Assembly: GCA_905250075.1 (NCBI GenBank) | Contig: CAJNOP010000837.1 | Location: 1-64,000 of the forward strand | Source of the DNA: Rotaria sp. Silwood1 | Taxonomy: Eukaryota > Rotifera > Eurotatoria > Philodinida > Philodinidae | Length of the DNA: 64,000 bases | Direction of reading: 5' to 3' | In this document: in pieces, positions 44,836-56,378 of the stretch | How the letters are laid out: every line of letters starts with the position of its first letter | How positions within the stretch are numbered: the first letter of the stretch is position 1 | Notes under the pieces: model-generated | What the model was told of the DNA's origin: nothing | What the model saw: the letters and a program-made list of their open reading frames with translations, nothing else | Databases searched by the model: none | Position numbers and translations under genes: made by a program

Positions 44836-45522
44836 ATGGTGTGTCAATACAATCCTTATAACTTAGCTCATCTTCATGCAAACTTTGATATTCAGGCATC
44901 ATGGCTCTTTATTGCCACTGGGCACGAAAAAGGTCCATGTGATGGCCTGGGTGCCGTTGTTAAATCAGCAGCGATACAGTATCTTCTGAAAGATGGCGCT
45001 CATATTTCATTTTCTACACCAAAAGAGTTCTTCGAATGGTGTCTTCAAAGAAACGATTTTATGGTGGTCGTAAGACTTCGCGTATCGATACTTAATATGT
45101 TACATCCAATTGCATGCCTGAACCCAACCGCCCTATCAAAAGTAGTTGGTTGCCTTGTAATTTTATCCAAAACGAGTTCGAAGGATTTTTAAAACAACGA
45201 TGGGATCGTCTTTCTATATGTAACATTTTGTCAAGTTAATTGTTTAGAAAAATATTGATTTTATTCAGACCACATACCTGGAACTTGTGATCTACTTCAA
45301 TTTGATGCAGATATGAATGGTTTCATCTCTTATCGTCGTACTTCACAATCAAATATTACTAGTATTCATAAGTTTCAAATTCATTTTCCTATTCAATCGA
45401 CTATAAGTCGATTATTAACAATATCCAATTCCGAGAACGACATATTCATCATTATTGAAGATTACGATGATTATTTCAACTTTCATGAGTTCATTCATCT
45501 GATCCTAGTATTTCTCTATTGA
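44836..45522 (+). pseudogene. Internal transposon protein remnant with ATxHxKGPCDGxG motif
   Basis: Open from 44836 in one frame: HLHANFDIQASWLFIATGHE then KGPCDGLGAVVKSAAIQYLL. FxATxHGKGPCDGxGxxxK-like motifs occur in transposon-associated proteins of many invertebrates, as far as I recall. After LQRND (about 45056) the likely continuation shifts frame (PEPNRPIKSSWLPCNFIQNE, FEGFLKQRWDRLS). A further segment from 45270 (HIPGTCDLLQFDADMNGFIS) follows an intron-like or deleted stretch. At least one frameshift and several stops make it non-functional as it stands. Family not named with certainty. Confidence 0.6.
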
Positions 45523-46086
45523 ATGTTTCATGTTTCGACCCTCCTATGCCTGCTTCAACTTTCAACTGCAGCAAGTCACCACATTTACGCAACCTAATAA
45601 TTTCAACACAACAATTCTGAGCACGCTTCATTGAAAATTCAGTGCGACTAAGCAATGGTGACATTCACATTAATCCTCAACAATTTCCAGATATTCAAAA
45701 ACTTTTGGAAGCAGGATGATTCATTTCTTTTTCTATCATTTAATGTTTTTCATTGTCCTTCTAATCAAACTATATAAGACCAAAAACTTACAACAGACAA
45801 AAGCGTCTTTTTCCGCAAGCATTCACCAGCACAACTAAATATCTTGTTAGCTTTTAAAGAAAAGAAGCACTGATATTTAATTAGTCCTTTATAATTATTT
45901 TCTTTAAAATCAATAACAAGTAGAGAACTAATTAGTACATCGTGTAGAGCAAATTTTGCTCTATCGAATCGATTATATTATTATTATAGAAAATCTAACA
46001 GTTTAGTTAATTCAAAATCAGTTTTCTTATGCATTCTTTCCTTCGTATGTGTTATATAAGTCATACAAACATCATCTACATATATG

Positions 46087-46969
46087 AGCATTTCATACTA
46101 AAGATCCTTGATCTCATACAAACTCGAGTCCAATTTTTCATAATCTGTTCATATATTTCAGTCGATTTTAAATTTAATTAAATAGAACTATCTTACCAAG
46201 TTCATCTGCAGAAAAATAGATAATTTTTACATATAATAAACAAAAGCAAAACTAATGTATTCATATTATTTAACTTGTATTATGATCAAAATAGGATTCA
46301 CTGCTACATAATCTAGTATAAAAATCATCGACATAACAACCTTTACAAAGTCTTAATGTTGGTGGTGAATTTTGAACTCGTTTCTGATATAATTCATTTA
46401 GATCGGACGCTTATATACATCGAACTTCACCAAACCATGGTAGTATAAAGCATTGTTGACGTTTGCCGCTTTCAAGATGATAGTTGGAAGGGAAATAAAC
46501 TAGTGCATGTTGTAGAGCAGGTTCTGCTTTATCGAACTACCGCAATACCAGTATCCTGATTTATTCCACTTTTCTGATCAAATTTTTCAAACACTTTCAC
46601 TAGGTATTAGTTCGTATAGTGAAGAAAGGGATCCCAAAAAATGTTCATGAAAGTTCTATTAATTTATACAGGTTCTGATGCACTTTCTCACGGAAAATCC
46701 GAATATGCCATTGGTTTAATGATCTAAGTGACAAACGATGACGTATCATCAATTTTTCGATACTACTCCGACTTTAGTTTTTGGAAAAAAATGGAAAAAT
46801 GACAAAAATGCGGTAAAAGTATTTCGCCTATATCTCAATGAAAATATGATCAAATTTTAAAAATTTTACCATCAAAATGATCAGCGTAAAAAGCTCTATA
46901 AACTCTGAAAGTTCATTAGATTTGGATGAGGTCGCCGGATTGACTGGCGACTTCTCATGGACACACTCA
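46087..46969 (-). repeat. Right inverted arm of the 3-kb element
   Basis: Reverse complement of 43944-44824 with scattered substitutions. On the minus strand it reads the same coding-like stretch, here with QQCFILPWFGEVRCI and LNELYQKRVQNSPPTLRLC, slightly different from the left arm. Confidence 0.8.
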
Positions 46970-48965
46970 CATACAGTAGATAATTCATCAAAGAAGGTAA
47001 AAATTTGTTTTAGCAGTGTAGGTTTTTATCGAATCTTTTTCCGTATAAATTACTCATATTTAAAATTAAGAGAAATTACATAACTAAAGTTATATACCTT
47101 TGCTAAACTATGAATAACAGAAATAAGAAACTTATCGTAGTCCTATGTAGATAGAGGATAAAATTTAAAATAGAGCGCTAGGCCAAATTTCATTTGATAG
47201 ATACTTGTTTTGTATATGTCTTATTTATTTCAATTTCATATTAATTTACTGATCAATGAAGAAAAAGAACATTTAGATAAAAAATGTTAGAAAAAAATAA
47301 AGAAATATTCACGATCTTTTAATTAGACATGCACCAATTCCTGTCCGACTGATTACCAGTCTCATAAGACTTTTTTTTTTTTGAGTTTTTAAATGTGTTC
47401 ATTTTCACAATTAAAACCATATTGTACTAGTGTCAATAACTATTTCCATGAAGGAACATGCATTAGGATATTGTATGTCTACTTTTTAGATCAGTAGTTA
47501 TTATTAAAAGTAGATATGATATTTAATCGATATGTATGTAATAATTTTGTTCTGAATGAATCAATTCATTTGACTGCATTTTGACTAATCTGATTATTTT
47601 TATCTTAAACAAATATATATTGAATAATTCACCGCATTAGTTTCTGAACAATTTACTTATTATGTCAGTCATATACAATATAAAGTATCTGTTTCATTTA
47701 AACAATTCAAAAATGATCTATTAACAAAATTCAACTATTGTTTTCGATTAATACTGATTTGTAATACTCAAGACATGAATCATTTTTTCAGATGAGATAT
47801 ATCATTGTGTTTTACTCCTTTTTTTTTGGTGCATCTTGTAAACAATGTCGAAAAAGAAATATTATGAATTAATAAAATATTGATATTGTATAATCATTCA
47901 ATAATATATTTTTATTTAAGAAAAACATATACCATCAAACAGAAATTCTTTAGAAATAACTTTATACTAAAAAGTCAGATATCCATAGAACGTATTTTAA
48001 TTCATCAGTTTAATTCATATGATCAAAATCTATTCTAGTATGTCATCATAATCAAATCTGATCATATGTTTATAATCTTATGATACATAATAATAGAATC
48101 TTGTATTTGTACATAGTTAACAAATAATTCATCTTTATTATTAAATTTTTTCTGTAAATTTATTATAAAAACAAAAATACATATAATAATATTGACTTTT
48201 TTTTGAAAACAAGAATAAAAATTTATTTTTGTTTTTTTTTCTCGTTTAACTTTAGTAATATAAAATATACAACAGACATAGACTTTCAATTGTAAATGAT
48301 TATACTTTTATTACTATGATTCTATTTATTAAAGATGGTATCAGATGTTTAGATTGATATACTTAAAACATATAATATTTCAAATGATGTTTCTTATTCA
48401 TAGTGTAAAATTTTTCTTTCATGCATAGTCAATTCGGTGATCTCATGTCAATATTACTATTAGAAAAAGAGACCAATCAATTTCGTCCAACTACTATTCA
48501 TTGATAAGTAAATCTTTTATATTTTTCTTTACTTTCTCTCATTGCGGACGTGGTATATGGATGACCCATACGCCGGTCATATATGATTGTAGTTAGGTCC
48601 CTTCTTTTTTTTTCTTCTTTCTTCTATTCTATTCTTCAAAGTTTCCTTTGCACCAATAGATATGCGTGTTGATCACGTCCAGTTCATATTTGCTTCTATC
48701 CAAGGGGTCATCTTACGGTCACGTCGTCTTTCTCTATATATATATATTTTTTTTGGTTGCCTACAATGGTGATCATTAAAATACTATACTTGTATTCGTT
48801 AGAATTCTTTTCTCGTATTTTTTTCTTCTGTTCATTTGCCTCGCGTTCACTCGACTCTATCTACTTCTTTATAGATCGGTCATTGTCGTTGTTTAGGTAC
48901 CCCCTCCATCCCATACATTATTTATATCACATCAACTTAGTTAGATTTCTAAAAAAAAAAAACCT
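46970..48965. other. Intergenic, upstream of the transposase-like gene
   Basis: AT-rich with no gene seen. A fragment near 48425-48447 (CATAGTCAATTCGGTGATCTCATG) resembles the end motif of the preceding element and may be a scrap of another copy. 48540-48965 has pyrimidine-rich tracts and a short TA repeat near 48736-48748, probably the leader and promoter of the gene at 48966. Confidence 0.45.
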
Positions 48966-51900
48966 ATGGCTCATAAAAGTCCTCGATATTGTTTATATCG
49001 AGAATTTGTCGATGCTTATATGAAAGGTCATCCTGAAATGACACGATGTGTAAGTATTAAAATTTATTCCACCAAAACAAAAAAAAAAATCGTTTTTTTT
49101 TTTGTTTTGTTTTAAAAGACTTCACATCATAGTGCACAAACTGAATGGAATCAAATAAAAAAAGATGAAGAATTAGTACGAAAAAAAATTACTGGATATC
49201 TTGATACATGGAATAAATCCGGTGCACCAACAATTGAAACAAAAAAATCAACAACAACAACACCAACAGCAACAACAAATGGAAAAAAAGGTTCAACAAA
49301 AAATAAAATAACACGTAAACGTACACATTCATCGGAAGATGAAGATCCAAATTATGATCCAGATATTGTTGAAACTGAAACACCAACATTTTCAAAACGT
49401 AAAAATACATCAACTGATGATATGGATGCTGAAACATTAGCAAAAGAAAAACCATGGATTGCACGTTCAAATGAAAAAGCTGCAAAAAAAAAAGCACAAG
49501 CACAAGCTAAAGCAGCTAAAGTTGAAAATGATAAAATAAAAACACCAGCACAAGAATCTGTATTAAAAGATCTTAAAGAAATATCTGAACGTATAGCAAA
49601 TTTAATTCAAGTTAAAAGTATGGGTTTATTAACACCTGAAAATCAAAAAACATTAAAAAAATTAATTGAACAAAAAAAACAACGTACAACAGATCTTAAA
49701 CGTCTTCAATCAAAACAACGTGCATCAACACGTTATCGTGAAAGAAAAAAACGTCGTGTTGAACAATTATGTGCTTCAAATCCTGAAGTTGCTGCTGAAT
49801 TATCGAAAATTTTTCGTCCAACAAATCGTGGTATGCAAATTGATGAAGATTGTCCTGATCTTTTACAAATTATTGCTGAAATTGCACGTGTTGGTGGTGC
49901 AGCAGATAATAAAGGCAAAGCATGTGTATCATTAGATGATTTAAAAGATAAAATAAAAGAACGTGGATATGAAATTCGAAAATCTTCACTTTATTATCGG
50001 TAAATTTAAAAAAAAATAAATAAATTTCAAATTTTTTTTTTTCGATTTAGTCTTATGCCTAATCGTGCATTATCTCATGATGGAAAAAAACATGTTGTAA
50101 CTGTACCTGTACGTCTTCGAAAATTACAAGGAATTGAACAACCACCAAAACATGAAGGTTCATTTTGTTTTTTTTTTATAAGGATGTCATCCCCAGTGGT
50201 GGTCCAGGAACTTTCGAAGGGGGGGGGGGGGTACGATATTTTGTAGACAAATCGCTAGAAACTAGCATGAAATCAGTACCAAAGGGGAGGAGGCGTAGTG
50301 GTGTAACCAAGGTTGGGCTCCGCCCAACCACCACGTGTTCGAGCCCTACCATCCCACAGACCTTATTCTCCTGAGCCCAATCACCTGACACTTAAGCGAC
50401 GCTAAGCCCTACCACTGCCAAAATCCTAGTTACGCCACTAAGGATGCGGTCGCGCCACATCCTCTACTGTAGATCCGCCCCTGGTCATATCCCTTCCCGC
50501 ATTTGTTTGTTTTTTTTTGACTTTCGAATTTCACATAGACATAGATCCCTTAAACAGGAATTTGTTTTCGATCTTTTGATTTACTCTTAGCATGGATAAT
50601 AACAATAAGATTTATCTAAAAATCAAAATATTTTTCAATTTAGATTCACATTTTACTGCTGCTACATTAAGACATATTAAAGATTTAGCAGGAATATTTG
50701 GTAATGATTGTGTTTTTTATTTAACACAAGATACTAAAGCTAAAATTAGTATTGGTCGACCTACAGCTAAAGGACAAGCACCACTTATTATGCATTTAGA
50801 TTATGAACAAAGTTTAATTGAACCACAAATACCTTCAATTACTAAACATCATCAATTAACACCATGGTAAATAAAAATATTTTTTTTTTTTTGTTTTTTC
50901 TTATAAATCTTATTTTTTATTTTATAGTATTTATGCTGCATCAGTTATAGATGATACAGGTTTAATTGGTTATGCTGGTCCAACATATGTTTCAATACGA
51001 TCAGCTAAACATGATCGTTTAACACATGAAACACATGCAATTGATATTGATCGTTTAATGCAATTAAAAGAATTTGAAAAATTTTCACGTGATCATCTTG
51101 GTCGTATTAAACCTATACTTGTTCTTAATGTTGATAGTAATAATTTAGAAAATAATACACGTTATCTTAAAACACTTTCAACAGCAATTGATCAATTTAA
51201 AAAATATAATTTAGATGCACTTTTTATTATAAATCAAGCACCAGGTCAAGCTTTATTTAATATTATTGAACGACGTTTATCACCTATGTCACATGATTTA
51301 GCTGGTCTTATACTTCCACATGATCATTTTGGTACACATTTAAATGATGGAGGTTTAACTGAACATGCTGAATTAGAAAAAGAAAATTTTAAAATGACAG
51401 CTGATGTTTTAGCTGAAGTTTGGAGTATGAATGTACTTGATGAATATCCTGTTGTTGCTGAATATATTAATCCACCATTATTAATTGATGAACAACTTAA
51501 AATGGTTGATAGTACATTAGCTTTAGATAGTATTATTGATCGGTATATTTATATTAAACAAAAAAAAAATTCAATTTAAATATTAAATTTTTGTTTTTTT
51601 TTTTTTAGAATTTGTTCTGAAGAAGAAGAAGAAGCACCACTTGAACAACGTATAACTCAAACACATACAACAACAACATTTCCAAAAACTGAAATTAAAA
51701 CTGAATATGATATTGATGAGTAAGAATATTTTATAATCATATACAAAAAAAAAAAAAGTTACGATTAAAATATTTAATTATTAATATTTTAGATATTGGT
51801 GTGCAACACATGTTCTTCAAACTCAATATACAATACAAATAATACGTTGTAATAATTCATCATGTTGTACACCATGGCGTTCAAATTATATACGTGTATT

Positions 51901-52735
51901 TCCTCATCGTTTTCTTCCACCACCAGTACCATTTAATCGTTCATCAAGTGGTGTTAAAATGTCTGATATTGAATCATCATCAGCAAAATTAAATATAATA
52001 TCACCATTTTATGGTAATCTATTTCAACGTATACAATTTCATGGTATTGTTATTAATCGTACACATAATGATTTATTACCATTTGATGCATGTTGTCCAT
52101 CATTACAAATAAAATTATCTTCACGTATATGTTCAATATGTAAACAATATATACCATCATCAATACGTTTACGTAATCATTATAAAATTCATCAAGAACA
52201 ATATGCATCAAATTTTATTGATTATAATAATAATAAAGAAGAAGATTTTATTGATGATAATGATTTAAATGATCCATATGAAATGTCAATGTTACAAATA
52301 AAACCAACACAAAATGGTGTTTGTTTATTTACAGATATGATTGAATGGTTAAAATCAGATTTTGAAGATGATCCTATTGTTGATACAAAAATTAAATCAA
52401 CAGCAGCAACAGCATCAGCTATGATACGAAAAGATAAACAAATGGCAGCTAATCAAATAACAACAACAACAACAACAACAATTCAACAAGAAAAAACAAT
52501 TTCAATAACAACAAATAATAATTTTACACAAGAACAAGTTACAATAATAACAGATGATACACAAACAACAACAACAACTGAAAGTCAATGTTTAGTTGAT
52601 GTTCAAACAGAAAATAGTAGTATGTTAGATGCTATGGAACAATTAGTTATGATTGATGATGGTGTAAGTTCAATTGGAAATGCACCAAGTCAACAAAGTT
52701 GGGATGATCTTGATGATCTTGTTGAAAAAATTTAA
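48966..52735 (+). CDS. Large transposase-like protein with C-terminal C2H2 finger, seven exons, intact
   Basis: Exons 48966-49049, 49119-49999, 50051-50157, 50644-50866, 50928-51542, 51609-51719 and 51793-52735; every phase agrees; 987 residues. N-terminal third: charged Lys/Ala-rich region and a basic helix (RASTRYRERKKRRVEQL), then a possible helix-turn-helix (SLDDLKDKIKERGYEIRKSS) and YYRLMPNRALSHDGKKHVVT. Core (exons 4-6): FTAATLRHIKDLAGIFG, LTQDTKAKISIGRPTAKGQA, VYL-type AASVIDDTGLIGYAGPTYVS, PILVLNVDSNNLENNTRYLK, LAGLILPHDHFGTHL, VVAEYINPP. From memory this resembles an uncharacterised metazoan family with an RNase-H/DDE-like core of mobile origin (FLPPPVP and TQYTIQIIRC also fit). Exon 7 has one C2H2 finger (C787, C790, H803, H807) and an acidic, Thr/Gln-rich tail. 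A long intact frame with introns argues for a host gene. Role unknown; DNA binding is inferred. Confidence 0.85.
50194..50483. mobile_element. hAT-type MITE or SINE-like insertion in intron 3 of the transposase-like gene
   Basis: A GC-rich 290-bp block in very AT-rich DNA. Left end CAGTGGTGGTCCAGG; right end, read inverted, CAGGGGCGGATCTACAG: short imperfect inverted ends of the CAG-G/C-rich kind seen in hAT elements. Flanks GTCATCCC (50186-50193) and GTCATATC (50484-50491) agree at six of eight positions, like an aged 8-bp target duplication. Inside are a 13-base G run (50219-50231), a perfect 8-bp stem GGTTGGGC/GCCCAACC (50311-50329) and words resembling polymerase III A and B boxes (near 50296 and 50336, GTGTTCGAGCC). 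A non-autonomous hAT element is my first choice; a tRNA-derived SINE is the alternative. Confidence 0.6.
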
Positions 52736-54645
52736 TTTTAATTCATTTTAGTGTATTGTTTTTCATTTTTAAGAATTTTTTTTTTTTTTTTTTTGTGTAA
52801 CAAACTAAATCATTTTTAATCACTTTATATTATTTCTATAGTTTAGTCTTGTATTATGAACGTGTGGTTTTGTGTTTTTTTTTTGTCTCATAGATATTTG
52901 TAAAACTTTTCTTTGTAGTGTGTTTTCATTTTTCTAGTTGTGGAATTTATGAAGATGATGATTGTAAAAAAAACAAAAATATAACTGTATGAATGATGAT
53001 ATGCATTCACTTTTTTTTTGTAGTTTTGCGTTGTTTTTTTTTTCTTCTTTGTGAATAAAATTTTTGAGAAAAATTTGAATAAGTTTTTCTCTAAACAAAA
53101 ATGATGTTATATTAGATTTCACTAAAGAAATTATTCATTGATAGAAAGTTGGTTTTCTATAAAAAAAAAAAATAGAAATCGAATATGTTTATCAATAAAT
53201 ATTTTTTTGTTGTTGTAAATACTATAGTATGGTAATTATTATTCAATTATTGAGTGAAAAGTTCGTAAATATATATATATGTAATCAAAGATAACTCGAG
53301 GTATTTTTCTATCAATCTTTTCTTTTTCCGTATTGTTGATCTAAAGCAAATAAAAATAGCAGATATAAACTTAGATGCATAGAATTTTATAAATATTTGA
53401 TAGGTATTTCTTTCGTTGATTGACGACGGAAAAAAAAACTTATACGTGCATTTATCTATAAAATTGACGATGATTAATCAATTGATATTTATCTAGCATC
53501 AACTAACAAAGTTTTGATAAGATATAAAACAAATCTTTGCAGAATACATGTTTTATAAATTTAAATTATTTAATATGAAAGAATTTTCAATATTGAATTT
53601 TCTTACATTTGTATAACATATGAAATTTTCTTTTAAATATGTTCAATAAAGATATTTTATCGATGAACTATACCATTATACAAAGCATAAAATCAAGTTA
53701 TAAACATCATGAAGTAAAACTTTATAATAGAATTGTTCCAAAACAAATGTAATTTTTTTTTTTATTGTTCACGATGTTCATAATTTTTTAAACTGCAATC
53801 GTAGAAAATCTAAAAACATCCATTTTTTTTTTATTCAAGATTTTGTGTTCTCTAAGATTGTACTACTAATTACTAATTTTGATTCTGAAAACGATTATAT
53901 TTAGTTTCATAGAAATTCTTCTGTCATAGTGCACTTATTCTATGTAGAAGTGTTGACTTGATTTCAATAATTTACAAAAATTCTGCTTGCAACTTTTTCC
54001 TTGAAAATAGAAAAAAATTTTCGAACCATTTCAAGACTCACAACTAAATAGTCACAGAAAAATTCTAAGCATATATTCTGCAGAGCACAATATCGATTGA
54101 TATCTTTCCGACGTTTTTCATAGCTTACACTGTTTTTTTTTGTTGTATCGAAACATACAATTTGTAATTCTGATTTGACTTGAAAATTACTAATATTTTT
54201 CATCTTTATTCAATAGCATCATTAAAAATTGTTATTGTTTCAATTCTTATGTGATGTATTCGCGACATAAGAAATGATTTAGTATGTTCCAACACACATA
54301 TATTGAGATCGATTTAGTTGATTACTTGAATAAAAAATATGTCATGCCAAAAATAACAATATTAATAATATCGTTGTTTCAAACACAAAGGAATGAGTAG
54401 TTTTGAAATAAAATTTTGTGCAAAACTATAAATTGAATTTTTTGATTAAAAACAAAAAAGAAGTACGATGTGACTTATAAACAATCTATGAAATATCAAT
54501 TGAAAATGTGAGATCGTTTATTAGTTTTTAATTTAACAAATTTATAATCTTTTGTTTTTTTTTATTATGTAAAAATAATTTTTTTTTTAAATAACAAATT
54601 GAATAAAACGAAAGAAAAAAAAAGACAAGAGAATTATAATATTAA
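52736..54645. other. Intergenic between convergent genes
   Basis: 3' flanks of the transposase-like gene (plus) and the orphan low-complexity gene (minus). Poly-T runs and AT-rich sequence; the frame at 53964-54203 has no family features. No gene seen. Confidence 0.5.
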
Positions 54646-56378
54646 TCAATCGGGAGATGGTACTTTTAAACGAGAAGATGATATAGTTGAATTAGTTATT
54701 AAATTATTATCATAATTAACATTAATAAATAATTCTGGTGATTTTAAATCATCAGTAATAATAGTTATTGTACGTGATGGAGAACGAAGATCAATAGCTG
54801 AATCTTCACTTATTGAACTATTTTGTGATGAAATTTGTCGTAATTTTTGAGTACGTGTTAATGGTGGTGCAGCACTTTCACCTCGAAGTACTGGTTCAAG
54901 AAATGAAAAATCCATTGGTTCAACAACATCAGGTGGTTGATAATAAGTTTCTATTGTATTAGATATTTCTGTAGTTGATGATATTTTTGTATCAGTTAAT
55001 TTATTTTCTGATGTTGATAAACGTCCATTTATTGATGATAATGATTTTGGTGAATTACTACGATGTCGATGACGAGATGATGAATTTCTAAGTGATGATA
55101 ATGATGGTGATGATACAGGTGGTATTATTGGTGGTCGATCATCAGGTTCTTCAAGTACAATTTGAACAAATGATTCAACTGGATCTTCTATTGTTTGAGT
55201 TATAAGATCAATTGGTGTCATAAGTTCAAATGGAATTGTTGGTGGTGTTGATGGAGTTGGAATTCTACCATCATATATAGTTACTGTACGTCGTTGTTCT
55301 TCATATGATGCATTTGATAATGATGATTCATTTGAATTAGCTGTTGTAGGAAGTAAATAAAGTGAACCACTATTACCACGTGGTGATAATTGAATTGTTG
55401 GATCAGGTTGACCACAATATGATGCTCGACGTGCTGATCCAATAAGACAATGAAATGTTGTTGAAGCTGTACGCATCATTGAACTTGTTGAATCCAAAAG
55501 CATATTTAATGATGAATTTTTTTGTTTTAACATATATGATTCATTAGTATTAAATTCACCAGGATAATATAAATTATGATTTGATAATCGAAATGATGCA
55601 CTATCAGAAAGACGTCTTTGTTCCATCTAAATAATTTATATAAGATATCAAATTTATTATATGCAATGACGTTTTTATATTTTCTTCTTTTTTTTTTCAT
55701 GAATAAATATATTAAAATAATATTCTCTTGAGATCGAATATCGAAGATTAATTTCGGTTTTCTAGATTATTCAATTTAATTTTTTTTATTAATTTTCAAT
55801 TCATATAGAAATAGTTTCAAACGGAAAACAAATAACTTGATTTATATTTTATCAAAAATACTTTTTTTTTTTTATAGTCAAGTAAATTCTTTCGCATTTT
55901 TTTTTTGATGTTTTTATGACATTCAAGAATATATTTATAATATTACAAAAATAAATAAATATTAAATATATTAATCGTATTTTATTTAAACTTTCTCATA
56001 ATAACTAAAGAACAAAGTTTATTCAGCGATTAAGATTTACATGACTTTTGTTCGGAGGCTATGATTAGGCTAAAAACTTCTTAAGAATAAAAGATGTTCT
56101 TTTTTTCTTTGTTTAATTAGCATAACGAAAACATTTATTCAGACAAATTATACAAGAGTTATTCAAGTGAGGCAACTAAAATGTCATCTGTTATTTATCA
56201 CAACTTCTACTTTCAATGTTATCTAGTAAAATAAGGCTTTATTCACATCCTGTTTTTAATATATATATATATTTATTTATTTATTGAATTTCACACTTAC
56301 ATTAGACTGATTAGTGTGTTCCATAGCATCTGTATAACCAACAAAATTAGCACATACAGATAATCTTCGTTGATCCAT
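54646..56378 (-). CDS. Orphan Ser/Thr-rich protein, two exons
   Basis: Exons 56301-56378 (26 codons) and 54646-55626; phase 0 at the junction; 352 residues. The first exon (MDQRRLSVCANFVGYTDAM...) ends at a clear donor (AAT|gtaagtg), and the second begins right after an acceptor (ttatttag|ATG), so its MEQRRLS is internal in this model. The two exon starts are similar in sequence (MDQRRLS and MEQRRLS), suggesting exon duplication or alternative starts. The body is Ser/Pro/Thr-rich and disordered-looking, with short ordered candidates: TVTIYDGRIPTPSTPPTIPF, SFVQIVLEEPDDRPPIIPPV, SSSRHRHRSNSPKSLSS and EPMDFSFLEPVLRGES. Several RRxS and SP sites could be phosphorylated. No membrane segment or known domain; I do not recognise the family. 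A scaffold or regulatory protein is only a guess. An alternative first exon may lie at 58068-58220. Confidence 0.7.

Larger units (their letters stand above)
43944..46969. mobile_element. 3-kb transposon relic with giant inverted arms of about 880 bp
   Basis: The left arm (43944-44824) and right arm (46087-46969) are inverted copies with only scattered differences; in the 150-base block I aligned they differ at about five positions. Each end has a small stem, GTCGCC...GGCGAC (left AGTCGCCAGTCAATTCGGCG). The arms themselves contain coding-like sequence (KRQQCFILPLF, LYQKPVQNSP, LRLCKGCYVDDFYTRLCC), so half of a gene has been duplicated in inverted orientation. The 1.26-kb centre holds the remains of the rest of the protein. 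No convincing target duplication was found. The high arm identity suggests recent formation or gene conversion between the arms. Confidence 0.8.

Noticed and set aside
49189..49503. Leu-rich frame opposite exon 2 of the transposase-like gene
   Set aside because: Antisense shadow of an A-rich coding exon.
50281..50350. Functional tRNA gene
   Set aside because: A- and B-box-like words are present, but the stems do not form a proper cloverleaf; treated as part of a mobile element.
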